Notes under the pieces: model-generated
Database searches by the model: none
Told to the model about the DNA's origin: nothing
What the model saw: the letters and a program-made list of their open reading frames with translations, nothing else
Source of the DNA: JANQEU01 sp965601455
GTDB lineage: Bacteria; Bacteroidota; Bacteroidia; Cytophagales; Cyclobacteriaceae
NCBI GenBank assembly: GCA_965601455.1
Contig: OZ271831.1
Coordinates: forward strand, 1,612,001-1,676,000
Direction: 5' to 3'
DNA: 64,000 bases
Program-made: the position numbers and the translations under genes
Shown here: piece after piece, positions 40,489 to 50,172 of the stretch
Position numbering within the stretch: position 1 is the stretch's first letter
Layout of the letters: each line of letters begins with the position of its first letter

Positions 40489-42186
40489 TTAATAGCCAGC
40501 CGCTTGTCCATCTTTCCTCGATTCCGAAGCCCCGGTATAAACTTTCGACGATTGATCGATACCTATCGCCTGGTAACCACCGTAGATACCTACACCGGTC
40601 CCAATCCGATGTCCCTTCTTACGCAATTCCCGAATCGTCTCATAACTAAATCCACTTTCCAGGTTGAGTGTCCCTCCATTGGTCATTGTCGAGCCTGTAG
40701 GTTGCGAGCTCCCAACGTGTCGCATTCTTGGTGCATCTCCGGCTTCCTGTAAATTCATACCAAAGTCAATCACGTTTACAACGATTTGAGCGTGACCTTG
40801 AGGTTGTACAGCGCCACCCATTAATCCAAAACTGATCCATGGTTTGCCATCTTTCGTTATAAAGGCAGGAATAATAGTGTGAAAAGGTCTTTTTCCTGGT
40901 TTAAGCGCATTGGCATGGGAGGGATCCTGTACGTTGAACATCTGTCCCCTGTTTTGTAATACGAATCCTAATCCGTCAGGTACCATACCAGAGGCAAATT
41001 CAAAATAGATGCTTTGTATGAGAGAGACCATATTACCATCTTTATCCGCCACAGTCAGGTAAGTGGTATTACCGGTTTCGATTTCCAGGTCGCCGGATGG
41101 GTAGGTCCTGGCTGCTACATTGGGATCGATTAGTTTGCTACGCTCTTCGGCGTACTCCTTAGAAAGCAGGTCCTCCAGTGGAATCTTATTGAATTCCGGG
41201 TCAGCATAGAACTTCGCCCGGTCTTCATAGGCCAATTTCTTTGCCTCGGTTAGTACGTGCAGATACTCTGCACTTCCGAAACCCATCTCCCTGATGTTAT
41301 AACCCTCCAGGATATTGAGCATTTGAAGTGCGGCCGTTCCCTGCCCATTGGGAGGTAGTTCCCATACATCATAGCCCCGGTAATTGGTACTTATGGGTTC
41401 CACCCAGTTTCCGGTATGTGAAGCCAGGTCTTCGTAAGAGAGGAAACCTCCATGTTTTTTCATGTAGCCATCGATGGTTTTGGCAATATCGCCTTTATAG
41501 AATGCATCTCTTCCTTCTTTGGCTATGGTCTCATACGTGTTAGCCAGATTTTCATTAACGAAGACTTCTCCTTTCTTTGGAGGACGACCGTCGGGAAGGT
41601 AGGTTTCAGCAAAACCTGGAAAATCGACTTTGTTCTGATAATTCGTGCCCATTTCATAGGCGATTACTTCAGATACCGGGAAACCATCTCTACCGTATTG
41701 AATGGCAGGTGCCAAAACCTCTGGCATTGAAAGTTCACCAAATTTTTCATGCATCATGAACCATCCATCTACGGCGCCAGGTGTGGAAACAGCAAGAGGG
41801 CCAAAGAGTGGAATACCCTTCATTCCCTTCTCCATGAAATAGTTGATGTCTAGTGATTTTGGGGATCTGCCACTACCGTTGAATCCATACAGTTTTTCTG
41901 TTTTGGCGTCCCAAACAATAGCGAAAATATCACCACCAATCCCACAGCTAGCCGGTTCTACAAGGCCTAACATGGCATTAGCGGCAATAGCTGCGTCCAT
42001 CGCCGAGCCACCTTTTTTTAAGATGTCAAGAGCCACTTGCGTAGCTAGTGGTTGACTAGTGGCCGCCATTCCATTTTTTCCGAGGATCTCCGAACGCGTG
42101 GTAAATGTTTCTCCGGTCAGTCGGTCTTGTGCCTGTGACACGAATAATACACTAACCAACAATACAGCGATTAACAGCTTTTTCAT
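40489..42186 (-). CDS. ggt: Gamma-glutamyltransferase
   Basis: 565 residues with signal peptide (MKKLLIAVLLVSVLFVSQAQ). The large-subunit part has ATSQPLATQVALDILKKGG and EPASCGIGGDIFAIVWD; the autocatalytic Thr lies in ETGNTTYLTVADKDGN, and the small-subunit end has SFGLMGGAVQPQGHAQI. The usual two-subunit autoprocessing applies. It cleaves gamma-glutamyl bonds such as those of glutathione in the periplasm. Monocistronic. Confidence 0.92.
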   Translation of the reverse strand: MKKLLIAVLLVSVLFVSQAQDRLTGETFTTRSEILGKNGMAATSQPLATQVALDILKKGGSAMDAAIAANAMLGLVEPASCGIGGDIFAIVWDAKTEKLYGFNGSGRSPKSLDINYFMEKGMKGIPLFGPLAVSTPGAVDGWFMMHEKFGELSMPEVLAPAIQYGRDGFPVSEVIAYEMGTNYQNKVDFPGFAETYLPDGRPPKKGEVFVNENLANTYETIAKEGRDAFYKGDIAKTIDGYMKKHGGFLSYEDLASHTGNWVEPISTNYRGYDVWELPPNGQGTAALQMLNILEGYNIREMGFGSAEYLHVLTEAKKLAYEDRAKFYADPEFNKIPLEDLLSKEYAEERSKLIDPNVAARTYPSGDLEIETGNTTYLTVADKDGNMVSLIQSIYFEFASGMVPDGLGFVLQNRGQMFNVQDPSHANALKPGKRPFHTIIPAFITKDGKPWISFGLMGGAVQPQGHAQIVVNVIDFGMNLQEAGDAPRMRHVGSSQPTGSTMTNGGTLNLESGFSYETIRELRKKGHRIGTGVGIYGGYQAIGIDQSSKVYTGASESRKDGQAAGY

Positions 42187-42292
42187 GAGCAGATATATTT
42201 GAGAAATAAAGCTACGGAAATAAAGTATTCACCGGCTTTCAAAATGACCGTAACGGTTACATGAGATGAAGTAAGGTCAAAAATCGGGTAAT

Positions 42293-43006
42293 CTATACGG
42301 TACCAAACACTCTCATAAGTAGAGCCAGAATGACCGTTGCGATTGTGAAAAAGATCCATCCCAATACATACGAAAGAACTGATTTCGTATAATTCAAAAT
42401 ATAGGGTTTACCATAGAATTGTCCGACTACCCAGCACATGTAAACGGCAGAAATACCTGCACCGACTAAATAAATTTCCAGACCGGTCGATGCTTCTATG
42501 GTTCCAAGAACCGAATACATTAGCATGGTAACGCCTAGTACGTAAAATAACAGTACAAGCAACTCGAAATAATTGTATTTCCTTCGCCAGAATAAGATCC
42601 TGATTGATAACGCAAAGAACAGGCTGGTAAGGATATTGACATATCCCCAATTACCTCGGACCCAGGAGATTGTATTGTTCGCTGTCGAATCTTTTTGAAA
42701 CTCTTCAAAGTAGGAGTCCTCGAAACGTAGAAACTGTTGAAGAATCGTATAAACCAGGGAACAAAATATGAGGAAAAAAGCAGGCTTAACAAGCTTAGTC
42801 CGATCCTCAAAAAGGAAGGTACGTATTGATTTTCCAGGCCTTATTGATAGCTCCTTTATCGTGTATAGGATGCCCTTTTGGAAGCTTAATACACTGCCCA
42901 CCTCACCTAAAACATACTGAAGACTGATTCGTTTTGGCTTAGTGGATGAGGCAGTATCCAGGATCTGATTTTCACCTTCTTTTGGCAATGCACCTTGATT
43001 TTTCAC
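42293..43006 (-). CDS. DUF3667-family membrane protein
   Basis: 237 residues. A short soluble start is followed by LYTIKELSIRPGKSIRTFLFEDRTKLVKPA, here in fragments (ELSIRPGKSIRTFL, KPAFFLIFCSL), which is the DUF3667 hallmark (Arg-Pro-Gly then Lys-Pro). Four or five TM helices follow. Function is unknown; the family is common in Bacteroidota. Standing alone. Confidence 0.82.
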   Translation of the reverse strand: MKNQGALPKEGENQILDTASSTKPKRISLQYVLGEVGSVLSFQKGILYTIKELSIRPGKSIRTFLFEDRTKLVKPAFFLIFCSLVYTILQQFLRFEDSYFEEFQKDSTANNTISWVRGNWGYVNILTSLFFALSIRILFWRRKYNYFELLVLLFYVLGVTMLMYSVLGTIEASTGLEIYLVGAGISAVYMCWVVGQFYGKPYILNYTKSVLSYVLGWIFFTIATVILALLMRVFGTV

Positions 43007-43175
43007 TCTGAGCCTACCTAAACTTTGCGTTCATTGGTTCGTGCTTTCGCATGTGTCCCTGCGTCCAATACGTTCTATAAGCCAGTACATGCAAGACGGC
43101 AATTAGTGAGACGTAATACAATTCCATCACCTAAAGTTATTTAAAACAAACTCAAGTCAAAATGACTCAAAGTGC

Positions 43176-44222
43176 TCATTCCTTCAATTCCGGCACAATG
43201 ACCTCCCGAAGTAAGTCATTGAAATTATGATTCTCACCGACGTAAGTTACCACCGCATTCAGTTCAGGCAGCACAGCAATTACTTTGATAGAAGGAGGGT
43301 AGCCCCCTCTAAACATGATACATTCTGTTCCCATATTCTTAGGAATCCAGGTCTGATATCCGTAGTTGTATTTGCTATTTGCGTTGATCTGGCTACTTGA
43401 CATTTTTGAAACCCATTGTTCGGGCACCACCTGCATGTCTTCCCATTTACCCTTCTTGAGTAGCAAATACCCCAATTTTACCATGTCTTGGATTTTCAAA
43501 TGAAGTCCCCAACCTGCCTTGGGAACACCTTTTGAAGTACTATCCCATTTCAATTCTGAAATGCCCAAGGGATTAAACAAGTTGTCCTGGGCGAATGCCA
43601 TAAGGCCACCTTCCACCTGCTTGTTGAGTATGGTTGAAACAACCTGAGTACCTCCACTATTGTATAAAAATTCTTCTCCCGGTAGAACGGAGACCTCTCG
43701 CTTGAATACATACTTCGCCCAATCGTTTGTTTCCGACATTTGGATTACGTCGAAAGCGTCGATACCGCCTCTCCAATGCAGACCACTACTCATCGATAGA
43801 AAGTGTTTGACCTTTATTCTTTGAATCAGTGAATCGTTAATAGCGTATTCCGGGAAGAAGTCTATGGCTGACCGGTTTTCATTAAAGTCCAGCTGCTCCT
43901 TAAACACCGAACCAAACAAAACTGAAATAACCGTCTTAGTGCAGGAATTAACGTGTATTAAACTGTCTTTGGCATACGGTTCCTGGTAATGTTCGAAAGC
44001 GATCTTCCCATTCCTTACAATCAATAAAGAATACTTTCCAGGAAAAGAATCAACCATATGAGCAAATGACGAATTGTCGTTTAAAGTATCGTATTGCCAT
44101 CCCGTGGTTGGCCAGTTTTCCATAGGGTTTTCCACAGTATCAGCTGATTCAGCCGGACGGTCCCTGGTGGAACAGGAAATAGCAATCATGGCTAGAAGGA
44201 AGGTTAAGCGGAAATACTTCAT
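43176..44222 (-). CDS. Serine hydrolase of the beta-lactamase fold, lipoprotein
   Basis: 348 residues from the ATG at 44222 (lipobox AISC). NSCTKTVISVLFG is the SxxK motif, FLYNSGGTQ the YxN-like motif, and MFRGGYPPS takes the place of the KTG/HxG loop. It belongs to class C/penicillin-binding-protein-like esterases or peptidases; the family is varied and the substrate is unknown. It is one of several of these hydrolases within 20 kb. Confidence 0.88.
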   Translation of the reverse strand: MKYFRLTFLLAMIAISCSTRDRPAESADTVENPMENWPTTGWQYDTLNDNSSFAHMVDSFPGKYSLLIVRNGKIAFEHYQEPYAKDSLIHVNSCTKTVISVLFGSVFKEQLDFNENRSAIDFFPEYAINDSLIQRIKVKHFLSMSSGLHWRGGIDAFDVIQMSETNDWAKYVFKREVSVLPGEEFLYNSGGTQVVSTILNKQVEGGLMAFAQDNLFNPLGISELKWDSTSKGVPKAGWGLHLKIQDMVKLGYLLLKKGKWEDMQVVPEQWVSKMSSSQINANSKYNYGYQTWIPKNMGTECIMFRGGYPPSIKVIAVLPELNAVVTYVGENHNFNDLLREVIVPELKE

Positions 44223-44278
44223 ATGAAAACCAATGATCAAACTGATTATGGTGTGTAAAGGTTGAACTTCAATGGTAA

Positions 44279-45523
44279 TTATTGGTTCGATTTTTTACTT
44301 ATAATCCAATCTTCCATGGCTTTTGGAGACATGATTTCCGGGTTACCTAAATCTTGATCAACAGCCTCCTCAAGTTCTTTCGGTAAATCATTGATCAATA
44401 ACTCCAGGTCGTGATGACTATCAATTTGTTCCATTACAATCCTAGCCATCTCCTCATTGTGTGGGATCTCCCGGGCCCTTACTGCAGTGACTAAACCTTT
44501 CAACAGAGTCTCCCAGGTTGTCATCGGTCCTTGTACTATTGATGCTGACTCGGCGAAAGAATCAATAAATGCAAAAGGGACCATGGCAAATTTTTCTTCC
44601 ATGGCAATAACACACGCAATCCAATCCGAATCGAAGGAGAAGTCGTAAACAGAGGGATTTTTCAGAATTTCGGAGACGATATCCTTATCATACAGTTTAA
44701 ATGCAGCCTGGGAGTCTCGAATATCCTGTGAGAAGATGCTCACCCCAATCATTCGTTGCATATGTCTGAGAGCTTTGATGCCAATCCCCCAGCGATTTTC
44801 CTGCTTGACCAGAACGGCATTTGGATCTTTACGATTGCCCAGTACCACTTTGTAACCACCTTCCAGGTAAGGCCTAAGTAGTAAACCGATTTGAGATAGA
44901 TGTACAGAATTATCCGCGTCAGTATAAATTATTGCATCGACACCATCTTCTAAAGCCTTCTCGCATCCCAGAAGGATTGCGCCTCCTTTACGGGAATCAT
45001 CCGCTGATTTAAGGTTTTTCAATGGAGGTTCTGCAGCTGGTAGTGCCTTTTCCAGAAAGAGCACTTCTATTTGATCTGCGTATTTTGATTCCTTGCGGAT
45101 CGATTCTGCCAGGTCACCACTTCCATGAGGGCATCCGTCATCAACGGCATACAATTTCCACTCAATGTTTGATGTACCAAGGAGCCAGGAGAGTTGATTT
45201 ACTTTCACATTCAATAGATCTTCACCATTCGGGTTGTTATCACTCTTCTTCTGGAGTCTGTTTTGTTCACCCCACATCGCGAACACCACTCCAATTTTCA
45301 GTCTATTCTGGCTTGATTCTATGTAGTTTTTCGAATCCGTGATTTTTGCAGCCAGGCGAAATGATACTGGTGAATTTTTGTCATTGCCCAGCTTCAACAC
45401 TTCATCAATTGGGAATTCCTTTATACGGTTGACAAGGTCAAATAGGTAATCCTGGTCAGAGGCTGAAGTAAGATCAAAATGCTGTTTGCTTGATCTACAG
45501 ATTTCAATAAGAGTAGTATCCAT
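44279..45523 (-). CDS. Cytosolic GT-A-fold glycosyltransferase-like protein
   Basis: 414 residues, no TM segments. After about 85 non-recognised residues a GT-A-type core appears: IGVVFAMWGEQNRL, WKLYAVDDGCPHGSGDLAE, RKGGAILLGCEKAL and AIIYTDADNSVHLSQIG, whose DAD is a good metal-binding DxD. VVLGNRKDPN and IFSQDIRDSQAAFKLYDK correspond to the acceptor region of polyprenyl-type GT2 enzymes. The absence of membrane helices and presence of an N-terminal extension make it atypical. It probably transfers or recognises a sugar nucleotide; the acceptor is unknown. Confidence 0.75.
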   Translation of the reverse strand: MDTTLIEICRSSKQHFDLTSASDQDYLFDLVNRIKEFPIDEVLKLGNDKNSPVSFRLAAKITDSKNYIESSQNRLKIGVVFAMWGEQNRLQKKSDNNPNGEDLLNVKVNQLSWLLGTSNIEWKLYAVDDGCPHGSGDLAESIRKESKYADQIEVLFLEKALPAAEPPLKNLKSADDSRKGGAILLGCEKALEDGVDAIIYTDADNSVHLSQIGLLLRPYLEGGYKVVLGNRKDPNAVLVKQENRWGIGIKALRHMQRMIGVSIFSQDIRDSQAAFKLYDKDIVSEILKNPSVYDFSFDSDWIACVIAMEEKFAMVPFAFIDSFAESASIVQGPMTTWETLLKGLVTAVRAREIPHNEEMARIVMEQIDSHHDLELLINDLPKELEEAVDQDLGNPEIMSPKAMEDWIISKKSNQ

Positions 45524-45564
45524 TTGATCTGATATTAGTTCATAATTTACGTTTGCTTCTCGCC

Positions 45565-46638
45565 TTATTCAAATAGGGTATCAGCAATTAAGTCACTTAT
45601 CAACTTGTTTCCGGTTGTTTTATCCTTTCCAAACTCTCCCGAATTAGTTGAAACCACTATTGTAGTTTTTTGTTCTGGAAAATGTCTGATCACACTATTG
45701 TGTCCCCAGCTTTCATTGCCACGAGTCCACAACTCCGGTGTATTCCATTTACTGTTTGGCGTTTTGAAAAATCCATACCCAACCTGTAATCCAGATGCTG
45801 TCTCGAAATAATTTCCAAACAGATGGTTATAAGATTCTTTCGAAAGTAGCTCATCACTATTTACTCCTTTCCAGAATTTCATTAGATCAGCTGTTGTTGA
45901 AAACACCCCGGTAGCACCAATCCAGGCCCAATTTCTTTTTCCTATCTGCTTTGCTATCTTCTTATTGATAGGTGCCAGGTTGTCAATGTCGGAAACTTCA
46001 TCCCAGAAAAAGGTATCCATCATCTCAAGAGGCAAGAAGACTTCATTCTTGATGAATTCCTCGAATGATACACCGGAAACCTCCTCAATGATCAATGCCA
46101 GGAGTTGATAATTCTGGTTAGAATATCGAAACTGACTTCCGGGGTCGGATTCCAACTTTTCGTCATTTATTATTCGGAAAGCTTCTCTTGAATTCGTTAC
46201 CCCTTCCAGCGGATAATTCTGTTTGAGTCCTGATTTATGAGACAACAGAGTGGCCACTGAGATCTTTTTCTTATCGGGTGCTACGTCCTTAAAGAACTCT
46301 TCTAATGTGCTGGTTAGACTAATCTCTTTCGATTCCACTAATTTCATGATTCCCACGGCCGTCATTGACTTGGTAATAGAAGCTATATTAAAAAGTGTCT
46401 TCTCATCAACGGGTACCTGGTTTTCCTTATCGACGTACCCGAAGTTTTCAGATAAGATCAGATCCCCATTGATTTCAACTTGTATACTGAAGGCGAAATC
46501 ATTCGAATAACCCTGTTCCAGCGTTTTAACTAAATCTGAAATAACTGAGGGATCAGAATTTTGGGATCTGGCGACATGGCTGAGTAGTTGGAAAGAAAAT
46601 ATGAGTAAGATGAAATTTGAAAGGCTGATCTTCTTCAC
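45565..46638 (-). CDS. Serine hydrolase of the beta-lactamase fold, exported
   Basis: 357 residues with signal peptide (SNFILLIFSFQLLSHVARSQ). NIASITKSMTAVG holds SxxK, FRYSNQNYQLLALIIEE the YSN motif, and WGHNSVIRHFPE the HxG-type loop. Class C-like esterase or D,D-peptidase-like; substrate unknown. It lies 42 bases before the glycosyltransferase start on the same strand. Confidence 0.9.
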   Translation of the reverse strand: MKKISLSNFILLIFSFQLLSHVARSQNSDPSVISDLVKTLEQGYSNDFAFSIQVEINGDLILSENFGYVDKENQVPVDEKTLFNIASITKSMTAVGIMKLVESKEISLTSTLEEFFKDVAPDKKKISVATLLSHKSGLKQNYPLEGVTNSREAFRIINDEKLESDPGSQFRYSNQNYQLLALIIEEVSGVSFEEFIKNEVFLPLEMMDTFFWDEVSDIDNLAPINKKIAKQIGKRNWAWIGATGVFSTTADLMKFWKGVNSDELLSKESYNHLFGNYFETASGLQVGYGFFKTPNSKWNTPELWTRGNESWGHNSVIRHFPEQKTTIVVSTNSGEFGKDKTTGNKLISDLIADTLFE

Positions 46639-46684
46639 GAGATTGATGCTTTTGAATGGTAGTTTTTCGTCACCGGCATCCGGT

Positions 46685-47497
46685 TTACTTTACATCTCTG
46701 GTTTGGGACAGTAACCAATCATATAATCGCCGGGAGGCATATACTTTCGCACCTGCACCCCCGTGTTGGTCACTGTCAAATGTAGTGAAGATCGATGTTG
46801 AATTCTTTATGTCGTCATTATCAAGGTCGGAGGTTTTTGCAAAAGAGCTGTTCAGCTCATTTTCCATGAAACTCACAACTTCTCGAGGGTACTCATAATC
46901 TACAACCGGGTCACCGTTGTTATGGATTATCCACAATGGTAAATCGGCAAGTTTATCGCAACCGGATTTACATGTTATTGCTCCTGCAATAGGAACTATG
47001 GCAGCGAATTTCTCCGGATACCTCTTGGCCACGCCCCAGGTGCCGTGCCCACCTCTACTCCGTCCGGTCAGGTAGATCTTGCCGGGATCAATGTTGTACT
47101 CTTTAATAGTTTGATCGATAATCTGGATCAATGCATCTGCATTCTTAAACCATTGTCGTTGCGCTCGGGTGCCGGTTTTCATATGGGGGTTTACAATTAC
47201 GAAAGAGTCTGGCAGATCTTTCCGTTGCTTTAACATGTATCGCACTGGTCCACCATTTTGGACGGTGTTTGGATTTGGACTTGCCGATGCGTCACCACCT
47301 TCGAGGAACATGATCATAGGCCATTTCTTGTTCTCCTCGTAGTTCTTTGGGAGATATAACCAGTATCCATCCAATACCTGTTTAGAAAACCCCTCGGTAA
47401 TCAATACCTGCTTTCCTGCCGCCGGTTTTTCAGAGCAGCTTACTAAACAAGTAAGAATAATTAGCAGGTAGGCAGTGTTCAGTCGTTTCATAGCCAA
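46685..47497 (-). CDS. Alpha/beta hydrolase (esterase/PHB-depolymerase-like), lipoprotein
   Basis: 270 residues. The lipobox is in ILTCLVSCSEK. YLPKNYEENKKWPMIMFLEG opens the alpha/beta hydrolase core, YLTGRSRGGHGTWGVAKRYP contains the nucleophile GxSxG, NNGDPVVDYEYP the acid and DQHGGAG the base. It resembles phospholipase/carboxylesterase or feruloyl-esterase-type lipoproteins. The stop of the upstream serine hydrolase gene is 4 bases away, so the two form an operon. Confidence 0.88.
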   Translation of the reverse strand: MAMKRLNTAYLLIILTCLVSCSEKPAAGKQVLITEGFSKQVLDGYWLYLPKNYEENKKWPMIMFLEGGDASASPNPNTVQNGGPVRYMLKQRKDLPDSFVIVNPHMKTGTRAQRQWFKNADALIQIIDQTIKEYNIDPGKIYLTGRSRGGHGTWGVAKRYPEKFAAIVPIAGAITCKSGCDKLADLPLWIIHNNGDPVVDYEYPREVVSFMENELNSSFAKTSDLDNDDIKNSTSIFTTFDSDQHGGAGAKVYASRRLYDWLLSQTRDVK

Positions 47498-47500
47498 AGG

Positions 47501-48856
47501 TTATTGTTCGGACTCAACCACATTAATTATGTTGTTCAGAAGACCATCAAAATCAAATCCTTCATTGTAAGAGACTCCTAGACGAACAACTACTAGTTCC
47601 TTGGAGGGTACAATCATAACCCGCTGACCATGAAAGCCAGTCATGTAGTAGGCATCCTTGGGTGAATTGGGTTGGATATTGTTTAGCCAGAACTGGCCTC
47701 CATACGTACCCTGGGCTTTCGGATCTTGGGGTTCTTGCTGAACAAACGAAACCCAGTCGGCTGGTAAAACCTGTTCGCCATCCCAAATACCATTATTCAG
47801 ATACAATTGACCCACACGTGCCCAATCCCGGGCTGTAGCCCATCCGAATGATGAGCCGACAAATCCACCTGATGCATCAGTTTCGATCAGAAAAGAATAG
47901 GCTCCGATTTTATTAAATAGTTCCTTATTAAGGTAATCCAGGTATGAATTCTGATCGGAAAAATAGCTCTTCATAAGGTACATCAGCAGGTTGGTGGTTC
48001 CCGAAGAATAATACCATTTTTCACCCGGATAAGCTTCCAGTGGTTTGTTAATGGTAACTACTCCAGCAACATCACTGACCCAAAGCATTTGGTTCGCGTC
48101 GGAGTAGGAGGCATATACCTCCTCAAACTTGAGCCCACTGCTCATTTGAAGAAGGTTTCGGTAGGTAATTCCTTCTTTTTCAGTATCCTTCCAACTAGCA
48201 ACAGGTGCTGGATCGTCAAGTGCAAAATGCCCATCTCTAATCAAAAGACCAGCCATCGTACTGGTAATACTTTTGGTCATACTCCAACCCAATAGGGGAG
48301 TGTCTTTTGTGACTTCTTCAGCATATTGCTCGCCAATAAGTCGTCCTTTATACAGGACAACAATAGCTCGGGTATTGATAACCTTATCAGGATCGTTTTC
48401 AAAAGCAGCATCTATTATTTCCTGAATCCGCGATTCTTGCCCCGCTGATACAACCTCGATGGTATCGCCATTTTCAAACCAGTTTTGAAGACTATCTACG
48501 CGTTGGAATGATGGAGCGAAAGACTGATTTCTTACCAGATCTTCCTCAATTTTGTTTATTAAAGCACACCCTAACCCTTCACGGTAAACAGCTTTTCGGG
48601 GCACCAATCCCCAAAGATTGGAAGTAGCTGATTGGTTTTCGTAGTCAACCTTGGTAGTTGCTAGTTTAATAAAAGAGAATCCAAGGTCGGTTTCCTTTAC
48701 TACATCCTCCTCTATACCAGCTATGAAAACACAAGAGCATAAGTTTTTTGCGGCATAACCATTTACTACTTGAAGGCTCGGTTTAAGGTAGGTGAAGTAA
48801 CCAGCTACCGATAGCAATAGAATTCCGAGTAGAATAAGTAAGATCTTTTTCATCAT
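47501..48856 (-). CDS. Serine hydrolase of the beta-lactamase fold, membrane-anchored
   Basis: 451 residues. An N-terminal TM/signal anchor (ILLILLGILLLSVAGYFTYL) is followed by an extracytoplasmic part; LGWSMTKSITSTMAG has SxxK, WYYSSGTTNLLMYL the YSS motif, and YYMTGFHGQRVMI the HxG loop. This is the longer 6-aminohexanoate-hydrolase/esterase-like branch. It starts 4 bases after the stop of the HxlR regulator gene's operon partner boundary (48861), and it precedes the esterase by 4 bases, so three genes are probably one transcript. Confidence 0.9.
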   Translation of the reverse strand: MMKKILLILLGILLLSVAGYFTYLKPSLQVVNGYAAKNLCSCVFIAGIEEDVVKETDLGFSFIKLATTKVDYENQSATSNLWGLVPRKAVYREGLGCALINKIEEDLVRNQSFAPSFQRVDSLQNWFENGDTIEVVSAGQESRIQEIIDAAFENDPDKVINTRAIVVLYKGRLIGEQYAEEVTKDTPLLGWSMTKSITSTMAGLLIRDGHFALDDPAPVASWKDTEKEGITYRNLLQMSSGLKFEEVYASYSDANQMLWVSDVAGVVTINKPLEAYPGEKWYYSSGTTNLLMYLMKSYFSDQNSYLDYLNKELFNKIGAYSFLIETDASGGFVGSSFGWATARDWARVGQLYLNNGIWDGEQVLPADWVSFVQQEPQDPKAQGTYGGQFWLNNIQPNSPKDAYYMTGFHGQRVMIVPSKELVVVRLGVSYNEGFDFDGLLNNIINVVESEQ

Positions 48857-48860
48857 CGTA

Positions 48861-49208
48861 TTATTCGTGCTCTATTCCCGCATCTTCGATGAGGAATAAA
48901 CCATAGTTTCTGATTGCCTCGATAATCGGGACACAGGTTCTCCCTTTTTCAGTCATGGAATACTCCACTTTCGGTGGAACCACCGGATACACCTCACGAT
49001 GTATAAAACCTTCGTCCTCCAACTCCCGCAATTGGGTGGTGAGCATCTTATCTGTGATGTGAGATATATCCTTTTTCAGCTCACTGTAGCGCATGACGCG
49101 ATCCTTCAGTCGCCATAAGATAGGCATCTTCCATGTTCCTCCAATCCGATCCATCGCAAACTCTACTGGGTTATAATAGAGCTTGTTCTTATACATAAAC
49201 TCAGGCAT
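48861..49208 (-). CDS. HxlR-family transcriptional regulator
   Basis: 115 residues. GGTWKMPILWRLKDRVMRYSE, DISHITDKMLTTQLRELEDE and REVYPVVPPKVEYSMTEKG are the classic HxlR winged-helix pattern. HxlR proteins usually sense electrophiles or oxidants through Cys or ligand binding and control neighbouring detoxification genes. It is divergent from the DJ-1-like gene (about 110 bases between) and heads the serine hydrolase/esterase genes. Confidence 0.92.
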   Translation of the reverse strand: MPEFMYKNKLYYNPVEFAMDRIGGTWKMPILWRLKDRVMRYSELKKDISHITDKMLTTQLRELEDEGFIHREVYPVVPPKVEYSMTEKGRTCVPIIEAIRNYGLFLIEDAGIEHE

Positions 49209-49321
49209 AACTATTTGTTTTTCAGTATACTTTCAAAAAAGTAAGTATATAACTAAATCGTTAGTATAGTAACTAAAGGTAGCAATCTATCGAATATTAC
49301 AATCATAAATTGATTCAAAAG

Positions 49322-50161
49322 ATGAAAAAACTACTATTCATAATTATAACAGGAGGTCTTCTATTCGCAGGAGGTGAGGTGAGGGCCCAGGTATCGGAAG
49401 CAGGAGTTACCGAGGAGCAGCATTATGTACACGCACATGGGATGCCCATTAAAGGTAAAATACTGATGGTGGCAAGCAGTCCCAGTGTGTCAGAGCAAAC
49501 CAGTTGGCCCATAGGATTTTGGGCAGCTGAATTAACACACCCTCTTCATGTTTTTCAGGAGGCAGGATATGACGTGGAGTTGGTTTCTACCAAAGGGGGT
49601 GAGGTTAAAATGGATGGTTATTCGGATCCTACTGATGCAAGTGGGTATGCAGCCCATGATGTGATTTCCCTTGGTTACATGCAGCAGGACTGGTTCATTC
49701 AAATGTTGAGGAATACTAAGAACCTGAAAGAAGTAAATACGGATGAATATGATGCTATTTTTTTAGTGGGCGGCCAGGGACCGATGTATACGTTCCGTGG
49801 TAATGAAGCCCTTGAAAAGCTATTTGTTTCGTTTTATGAGTCGGAAAAGCCGAGTGCAGCAGTATGCCATTCAACAACTTTATTACTGGAAGCTGAGACT
49901 TCGGACGGCGAGCTTTTGGTAAAAGACAAGACGTGGACCGGATTTGCTAATTCCGAGGAAGACTATGCTGACCAGGCTGTAGGACAGAAAATTCAGCCTT
50001 ACAGGATTGAAGACGAGGCAAGAAAGTTGGAGGGAACCACCTTTAAAGTAGCTAATGCTTTTGCTTCCTACGCAATTACGGATGGAAACCTGATAACCGG
50101 TCAACAGCAGAACTCTGGTGCGGCAGCGGCACGTATGGTGGTCAGTTTATTGAATAAGTAA
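49322..50161 (+). CDS. Exported DJ-1/PfpI-family protein
   Basis: 279 residues from the ATG at 49322, giving a signal peptide (MKKLLFIIITGGLLFAGGEV). FWAAELTHPLHVFQEAGYDV, AIFLVGGQGPMYTF and SAAVCHSTTLLLEA place it in the DJ-1/PfpI family; the elbow Cys is in AVCHS. The family includes glyoxalase-III-type and chaperone/deglycase-like proteins. Exported members are less common. Divergence from HxlR suggests that this regulator controls it, possibly in response to reactive aldehydes (inference). Confidence 0.9.
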   Translation: MKKLLFIIITGGLLFAGGEVRAQVSEAGVTEEQHYVHAHGMPIKGKILMVASSPSVSEQTSWPIGFWAAELTHPLHVFQEAGYDVELVSTKGGEVKMDGYSDPTDASGYAAHDVISLGYMQQDWFIQMLRNTKNLKEVNTDEYDAIFLVGGQGPMYTFRGNEALEKLFVSFYESEKPSAAVCHSTTLLLEAETSDGELLVKDKTWTGFANSEEDYADQAVGQKIQPYRIEDEARKLEGTTFKVANAFASYAITDGNLITGQQQNSGAAAARMVVSLLNK

Positions 50162-50172
50162 ATCCGAATAAA

